From NCBI GenBank assembly GCA_002343185.1, contig DDRT01000020.1:148953-183965 (forward strand): 35,013 bases of DNA, read 5' to 3'. Every line of letters starts with the position of its first letter. Within the stretch, counting starts at the first letter, position 1. Made by a program: the position numbers and the translations under genes. The notes under the pieces were generated by a model, which did not search any database, was not told the DNA's origin, and saw only the letters and a program-made list of their open reading frames with translations. The DNA comes from Deltaproteobacteria bacterium UBA2409 (GTDB lineage: Bacteria > Bdellovibrionota_C > UBA2361 > DDRT01). This document shows positions 31,015 through 35,013 of the stretch, in pieces.

Positions 31015-32659
31015 AGAGATTCACATAAAAAACTTAGCAGTTATTGAAGAAGCCACTGTAAGTTTCACAAAAGGCCTAAATGTTATTACTGGAGAAACTG
31101 GATCCGGGAAAAGTATTCTGATGTTTGCTCTAGAGATAATTCTAGGTGGAAGACCAAAAGGAGATCTTATAAGAGCAGGGGCAGAGGAACTAGAGATAAG
31201 TGCTGTCTTAGATCTTTCTAATATACATCAGAGTTTACTAGCTAATCTGCCTGAGCAGGTTCAGGATGAAAGTGAAATTCTTATAAAGAGAGTTATAGGA
31301 TCAAAGAATAAAGTTTACATAAACGGATCACTTGCAACAGTTACTCTCCTAAGCGATATAACTCGCGGGCTAGTTACTCTTTGTAGTCAAAGTGAACATA
31401 TTGAGCTCTTGGACTCTAAGTATCATCTGTTTGTTGTTGATTCTTTTGCCAAGCACGATGAGTTAATAGGAAGATATAAAAATACCTTTGAACATTTTAA
31501 GGCTATAGATCAAAGGCTTAAGTCACTTCTGGAAAATAGTGAAAGCGAGGAAAGAAGGAGAGAAGAATCGAGAGTTGCTCTTGAAGAGTTAAGTAGTGTC
31601 GAGATTAAAGAGGGAATTAAAGAAGAGCTCGAAGGTGAGGTTAGAAGATTAAGTAATATAGAGAGGCTACTTGAGATTTCTAGTGATTTTGAATCTGGGC
31701 TTCTTGAATTAGCTGAATATTCTTCACGAATATCAGCTTTGGGAATTGAAATTGGGAAACTTGATTCCCCAACTTTAGGATTTTTAGAAGATTATAACCA
31801 GGGAGTTTTAAACTTTGAGTCATCCTTAAGAGGAATCAAACGGTATCGCTCGGAAATTGATGTAGATCAGGAAGCGCTTGAAGGAAAAAGGGCTCATCTA
31901 TCTGAAATTGCCAGATTAGAAAGAAAGTACAAGACAAATGATGCAGGACTTTTAAGATTAAGAACTGAGGCCGAAGAGTTTTTAAGGAGCTTTGGTGAAA
32001 ATAGTAATTTAGCCGACTTAACTAAAGAAAGGGATAGATTATTTGAAGATGTTCTGACTCTGGCTTCAAAACTTTCTAAAAGCAGGCAAGCTGCCGCAAA
32101 GTCCTTAGAGCGAGATCTTGCCTTTGAACTTCGTGAGCTAAATATGAAAGAAGTTACTTTCAGTGTTACTTTAGAAAAAGTTGAGCCAAATATACATGGG
32201 ACTGATCGGGTTCAGATCCTGGTTTCAACTAATCCTGGAGAAGAGATGAAGCCTCTGAAAAGTGTTGCCTCCGGTGGTGAGCTCTCAAGGATTATGCTTG
32301 TTCTTAAAAAGCTGCTGCGAGATAGGGGTGGGGTTAGTGTTCTTGTTTTTGATGAAGTTGACACGGGTGTTTCTGGAGGTGTGGCAAGAGCGATAGGTCA
32401 GAAGTTAAGAGCCTTGGCCAAGGATTCACAGGTTCTTTGCATTACTCATCTCCCTCAGGTTGCTTCTTTGGCAGATCACCATTTATTAGTTAGAAAAGAC
32501 GAGAAAAAAGTCGGAAAAGAAACTAGAGCAATTACAGGGGTTTATGAGCTTTCTGATACCGAGAGGGTCGAGGAAATCGCCCGAATGCTCTCTGGTTTTA
32601 GAGTGACTGATCTAGCGCGTGAGTCTGCAAGAGAGCTTATCTCATCTAAAGATCGATAG
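31007..32659 (+). CDS. recN: DNA repair protein RecN
   Basis: SMC-like ATPase of double-strand-break repair. From ATG 31007 the product is 550 residues: MIREIHIKNLAVIEEATVSFTKGLNVITGETGSGKS with Walker A at about 29-36, then a coiled-coil middle (long charged helices), and a C-terminal half with signature SVASGGELSRIML, Walker B VLVFDEVDTGVSGGVA and the CITHLPQVASLADHHLLV block. An in-frame ATG at 30953 would add 18 residues without resemblance to RecN. The start overlaps nadK by 8 bases; nadK-recN is a common pairing. Confidence 0.97.
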   Translation: MIREIHIKNLAVIEEATVSFTKGLNVITGETGSGKSILMFALEIILGGRPKGDLIRAGAEELEISAVLDLSNIHQSLLANLPEQVQDESEILIKRVIGSKNKVYINGSLATVTLLSDITRGLVTLCSQSEHIELLDSKYHLFVVDSFAKHDELIGRYKNTFEHFKAIDQRLKSLLENSESEERRREESRVALEELSSVEIKEGIKEELEGEVRRLSNIERLLEISSDFESGLLELAEYSSRISALGIEIGKLDSPTLGFLEDYNQGVLNFESSLRGIKRYRSEIDVDQEALEGKRAHLSEIARLERKYKTNDAGLLRLRTEAEEFLRSFGENSNLADLTKERDRLFEDVLTLASKLSKSRQAAAKSLERDLAFELRELNMKEVTFSVTLEKVEPNIHGTDRVQILVSTNPGEEMKPLKSVASGGELSRIMLVLKKLLRDRGGVSVLVFDEVDTGVSGGVARAIGQKLRALAKDSQVLCITHLPQVASLADHHLLVRKDEKKVGKETRAITGVYELSDTERVEEIARMLSGFRVTDLARESARELISSKDR

Positions 32660-32761
32660 AAGTAGTTGTAGTTAAGAACGAATAAGGTAAATTATTTAAT
32701 AAAAACAAATACTTATACATATTGACTCAAACCCATGCATCCCGTACCCTCTACCACTTCT

Positions 32762-33742
32762 ATGTTTAAGCGAACATTCTGCCTTTGGCTTGTTTCATCA
32801 CAAGATGGAAAGGTAAGAAAATTGAAATTTACGATGCGCTCCGTACTCTGGGGGCTTCTTTTTGTTACCATTTTTGTTGGTGCGCTCACTGCTGTACTTG
32901 GTGATTATGGACGTGCTCAGATGCTTAGAGCGAAACACTTTGTTTCCCTTCAAGTTGCAAGACAAGAACGTGACAGGCTTACTTCTGAGAATGAAGAGTT
33001 AAAGGATGCTTTAGGTGAGATAGAATCTGAAAAGAATACAAGTTTAATCTACAAGAAAAAGATCGATAAAAAACTAGATGAGCTTCAGCAAGTTTTAGAC
33101 GGAGCACTAGCTCTAAGTGGTGTTACGGGCAATGAAAGTAAAAAAGTCAGTCGTGCCCCGAGTGATGATAGCGTTGGGGGATTTGAAAGTGAGTGCAATA
33201 CTGATGATTGCGACTCAGAGGTTGAGGACTACAGAGCAAGCCTTGATCCTATTTCATTTGAAGCCGAATACTCAGAAAAAGTTTTAGATAGAATAACTCA
33301 TTTAGTCGAACTTTTAGATAGATTTCCATTGGGTAGCCCTATAACTGGAAAAGTTACATCAGGTTTTGGGGTTAGAAGATCTCCATTCACAAGAAAACCT
33401 GCATTTCACAAAGGTATAGACTTTGATTTAAATACAGGAGATCCAATTTTTGCTACAGGTTCTGGAAAAGTGATTGAAGTTGATAGAGATGGAACTTATG
33501 GGCTTTATGTTGATGTGAAGCATACTCCTCATGTTGTGACCAGATATGCTCATCTAAGTAAGATCAAAGTTAAAGTTGGACAGAGCGTTTCACGTGGTAC
33601 AATTTTAGGAAGTGGTGGCTCAACTGGAAGGTCAACAGGCCCTCATCTTCATTATGAGATCCGAATCAATGGAAAGCCAAGAAATCCTGCTGCTTTTTTA
33701 AGATTAGCTGAAAGACTAAAATCAGCTGCGATGGCTGCGTAG
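32762..33742 (+). CDS. M23-family peptidoglycan endopeptidase, membrane-anchored
   Basis: Probable zinc endopeptidase that cuts peptide cross-links in murein. From ATG 32762 the 326-residue product has a short cytoplasmic N-terminus (MFKRTFCLWLVSSQDGKVRKL), one transmembrane helix (about 29-50), a coiled coil (about 60-110, QERDRLTSENEELKDALGEIESEK) and a C-terminal LytM domain. The domain has the zinc ligands in AFHKGIDFD (H-x3-D) and GPHLHYEIRING (HxH), so it looks catalytically intact rather than an EnvC-like activator. An ATG at 32735 would add nine residues. An acidic linker with two cysteines (ESECNTDDCDSE) separates coil and domain. Confidence 0.9.
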   Translation: MFKRTFCLWLVSSQDGKVRKLKFTMRSVLWGLLFVTIFVGALTAVLGDYGRAQMLRAKHFVSLQVARQERDRLTSENEELKDALGEIESEKNTSLIYKKKIDKKLDELQQVLDGALALSGVTGNESKKVSRAPSDDSVGGFESECNTDDCDSEVEDYRASLDPISFEAEYSEKVLDRITHLVELLDRFPLGSPITGKVTSGFGVRRSPFTRKPAFHKGIDFDLNTGDPIFATGSGKVIEVDRDGTYGLYVDVKHTPHVVTRYAHLSKIKVKVGQSVSRGTILGSGGSTGRSTGPHLHYEIRINGKPRNPAAFLRLAERLKSAAMAA

Positions 33743-33840
33743 GGAAGTCTCCATATTTCCTCCTTATGTTCAATTTAAAGTAATATTTCCTGAGATCAGT
33801 ACTTTAACGAGGTCGCTGAGAAAAAAAGCAGAGTGGTTCT

Positions 33841-33876
33841 TAAAGACTCGGTTAATAATTATCAACCGAGTCTTTA
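33841..33876. terminator. 13-bp perfect hairpin after the M23 peptidase gene
   Basis: TAAAGACTCGGTT (33841-33853) pairs perfectly with AACCGAGTCTTTA (33864-33876) around a ten-base A+T-rich loop. It lies about 100 bases after the M23 stop in a 278-base gene-free stretch (33743-34020). There is no strong T-run on the plus strand; read on the minus strand it is followed some 15 bases later by seven T. Terminator function is inferred; it could also be the end of an old mobile element. Confidence 0.5.
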
Positions 33877-33996
33877 GCTAATATTAATTTTCCCAACAAA
33901 TTGAAATCATTGAGATAATCTACATCAATACAAACTTGGTTAATACTATTGAGCAAGTTTGCTTGATTGAGTGAGGTTTTTGGATAGACTGTACAT

Positions 33997-34002
33997 TATA
34001 AT
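33997..34002 (+). promoter_or_regulatory. Possible -10 element before the M24 peptidase-like gene
   Basis: A perfect TATAAT lies 19 bases upstream of the ATG at 34021. No convincing -35 hexamer is at 16-18 bases. Transcription from it would start within about a dozen bases of the ATG, giving a very short leader, in line with the lack of a Shine-Dalgarno sequence. Confidence 0.3.
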
Positions 34003-34020
34003 GTTATATCCCTAATATGT

Positions 34021-34722
34021 ATGAATACTGCTGAAAAAATACAGTCTGAAAGACACTCATTGCTCCGAGAAGCTGAGACGAAAGCTACAAAGCTTTTTAA
34101 GGAAGTTGAGAGCCGTCAGCTTGTCCGTGCAGGAATTACCGAGAAGACTCTTAACACAGAAGTCTACAATTTAGCCTTCGAGATGTATGGTATAAAAAAA
34201 TACTGGCATAAGAGAATTGTAAGATCTGGCGCTAACACTCTTCATCCTTACAAAGAAAATCCCCCTGATCTCGAAATTCAATCTGATGACATAGTTTTTT
34301 TTGATTTTGGTCCTGTTTTTGAAGACTGGGAAGCCGATTTTGGAAGGACATATGTATTGGGAAATGATCCTCAAAAATTAAAAATACAGAAAGAAATCGA
34401 GGAAGCGTGGCACATTGGCAAGACCTATTTTGATTGCAATCCAGACATCACTGGGGCGCAGCTGTATAGTTATGTTCTTGAACTAACAAGAGAGCGAGGG
34501 TGGGAGTATCCACAAGTTCACTGTGGTCACTTAATTGGCAACTTCCCTCATGAAAAATTGCAAGGAGAAGAGCTGGAAAATTATATTCATTCTGAAAATA
34601 ATAAAAGAATGAGAGACCCAGATAAAAACGGCATGCCTAGAGATTGGATTCTTGAAATTCATTTTATCGACAAGCAGTTGCAAATCGGAGGCTTTTTCGA
34701 GCAATTACTGACTGTAGAATAA
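34021..34722 (+). CDS. M24-family (aminopeptidase P/creatinase-like) metallopeptidase, single domain
   Basis: A 233-residue protein with the pita-bread fold signature of M24 peptidases but no N-terminal creatinase domain. Likely metal ligands are visible in order: D in VFFDFGPVF, D in EADFGRTYVLG, H in CGHLIGNFPHE, E in ILEIHFID and E near the end in GGFFEQLL. The GHLIG block replaces the usual GHGIG. It may be a peptidase cleaving Xaa-Pro bonds, or a non-peptidase pita-bread relative. The start ATG has no Shine-Dalgarno but a TATAAT just upstream. It stands alone, flanked by long non-coding stretches and element ends, and may be an acquired gene. Confidence 0.75.
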   Translation: MNTAEKIQSERHSLLREAETKATKLFKEVESRQLVRAGITEKTLNTEVYNLAFEMYGIKKYWHKRIVRSGANTLHPYKENPPDLEIQSDDIVFFDFGPVFEDWEADFGRTYVLGNDPQKLKIQKEIEEAWHIGKTYFDCNPDITGAQLYSYVLELTRERGWEYPQVHCGHLIGNFPHEKLQGEELENYIHSENNKRMRDPDKNGMPRDWILEIHFIDKQLQIGGFFEQLLTVE

Positions 34723-34745
34723 TTTCAGGATATGGCATCCACACA

Positions 34746-34860
34746 TTTGGAGCCACCCTCTTTTTGAAATCTAGATTACTACGATAAGTGTTGGAAAAAA
34801 TTGAATATGTTGCGGCCATCGTTTATAAGAATGATCCATACTAAACAGGATGGCTCCAAA
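34746..34860. mobile_element. MITE-like or decayed element with 18-bp terminal inverted repeats
   Basis: TTTGGAGCCACCCTCTTT at 34746-34763 and the reverse complement of 34843-34860 (TTTGGAGCCATCCTGTTT) match at 16 of 18 positions. The 115-base unit between and including them holds no gene; the minus strand has only a short open stretch. Such ends around a short A+T-rich core suit a miniature element or an internally deleted insertion sequence. I could not identify a target duplication in the flanks. Confidence 0.45.
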
Positions 34861-34925
34861 AGGACACCATAGCAGTTCTCATAATTACTCGATCACTAAA
34901 CAGTCATTTGCCTGGTCTGGCTTTA

Positions 34926-35013
34926 GGGCACCTCTGAAAACCTCAATTTGCACGGCATGTCTGGTCGTGTTTTAGCACGACCTTTAGTTAACGATGGAAT
35001 GAACCCGCCTTTT
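34926..35013 (+). mobile_element. Possible left end and start of an insertion-sequence transposase gene, cut by the window edge
   Basis: GGGCACCTCTGAAAACC at 34926-34942 resembles inverted-repeat ends I associate with IS5-type elements. After it a frame stays open to the window end; from ATG 34957 it reads MSGRVLARPLVNDGMNPPF. A 7-bp hairpin (GGTCGTG/CACGACC, 34963-34982) lies inside. With only 88 bases visible this is a tentative call; the family cannot be confirmed. Confidence 0.25.

Noticed and set aside
33743..34020. tRNA or small RNA gene in the gene-free stretch after the M23 gene
   Set aside because: No cloverleaf or T-loop consensus (GGTTCRANNCC) was found; only the 13-bp hairpin stands out.
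1..35013. CRISPR array or tandem-repeat array
   Set aside because: No set of regularly spaced repeats of 23-40 bases was seen in any spacer.

Overview
The window reads as a continuous piece of chromosome from a Gram-negative bacterium with roughly 40% G+C (estimated by eye). It carries S19-to-L15 ribosomal genes, secY, a FliL-family flagellar protein, a lipoprotein with a clear lipobox, a periplasmic HtrA-type protease, an M23 endopeptidase and two Hanks-type Ser/Thr kinases. This mix, with frequent AGA/AGG arginine codons, suggests a deltaproteobacterial-type lineage (Bdellovibrionota, SAR324, Myxococcota or similar). That placement is inference; I cannot run a phylogeny.

Layout. (1) 12-7871: tightly packed ribosomal-protein genes rpsS-rplV-rpsC-rplP-rpmC-rpsQ-rplN-rplX-rplE-rpsH-rplF-rplR-rpsE-rpmD-rplO, then secY and adk. 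rpsN (S14), normally between rplE and rpsH, is missing; only 15 bases separate those genes. The cluster stops after adk at a large hairpin, and infA sits 17 kb away. (2) 8010-12818: a secreted FG-GAP-like protein, rsmE, a family-4-type glycosyltransferase, and a divergent three-gene overlapping run of orphan fliL, a DUF922 HExxH protein and a MazG/HisE-like pyrophosphohydrolase. (3) 12804-16194: a DUF971 gene, a kinase with a transmembrane segment and C-terminal HEAT-like repeats, and small proteins of unknown function. (4) 16238-25077: a co-directional, mostly overlapping run coaD, SH3 membrane protein, rpoZ, rel/spoT, htrA-like, mutL, miaA, accA, infA. (5) 25074-29653: a polytopic kinase, a MoxR-like AAA ATPase, an alpha/beta hydrolase and a secreted protein. 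(6) 29706-33742: lipoprotein, nadK, recN and an M23 peptidase. (7) 33743-35013: a looser, accessory-looking tail with a hairpin, a stand-alone M24 peptidase-like gene, a 115-bp element with 18-bp inverted ends and a possible insertion-sequence end.

The most distinctive non-coding signal is a family of REP-like palindromes built on GGGTCAGGC/GCCTGACCC at about 9.9, 14.9 and 28.9 kb. The 9.9-kb copy looks like the product of a deletion between two direct repeats present in the 28.9-kb copy, and it encodes the last nine codons of the glycosyltransferase. Two convergent gene pairs share a CTAG tetranucleotide in which each strand reads its own TAG stop. No tRNA, rRNA, CRISPR array or complete transposon was recognised, and I see no convincing new multi-gene defence or biosynthetic system.
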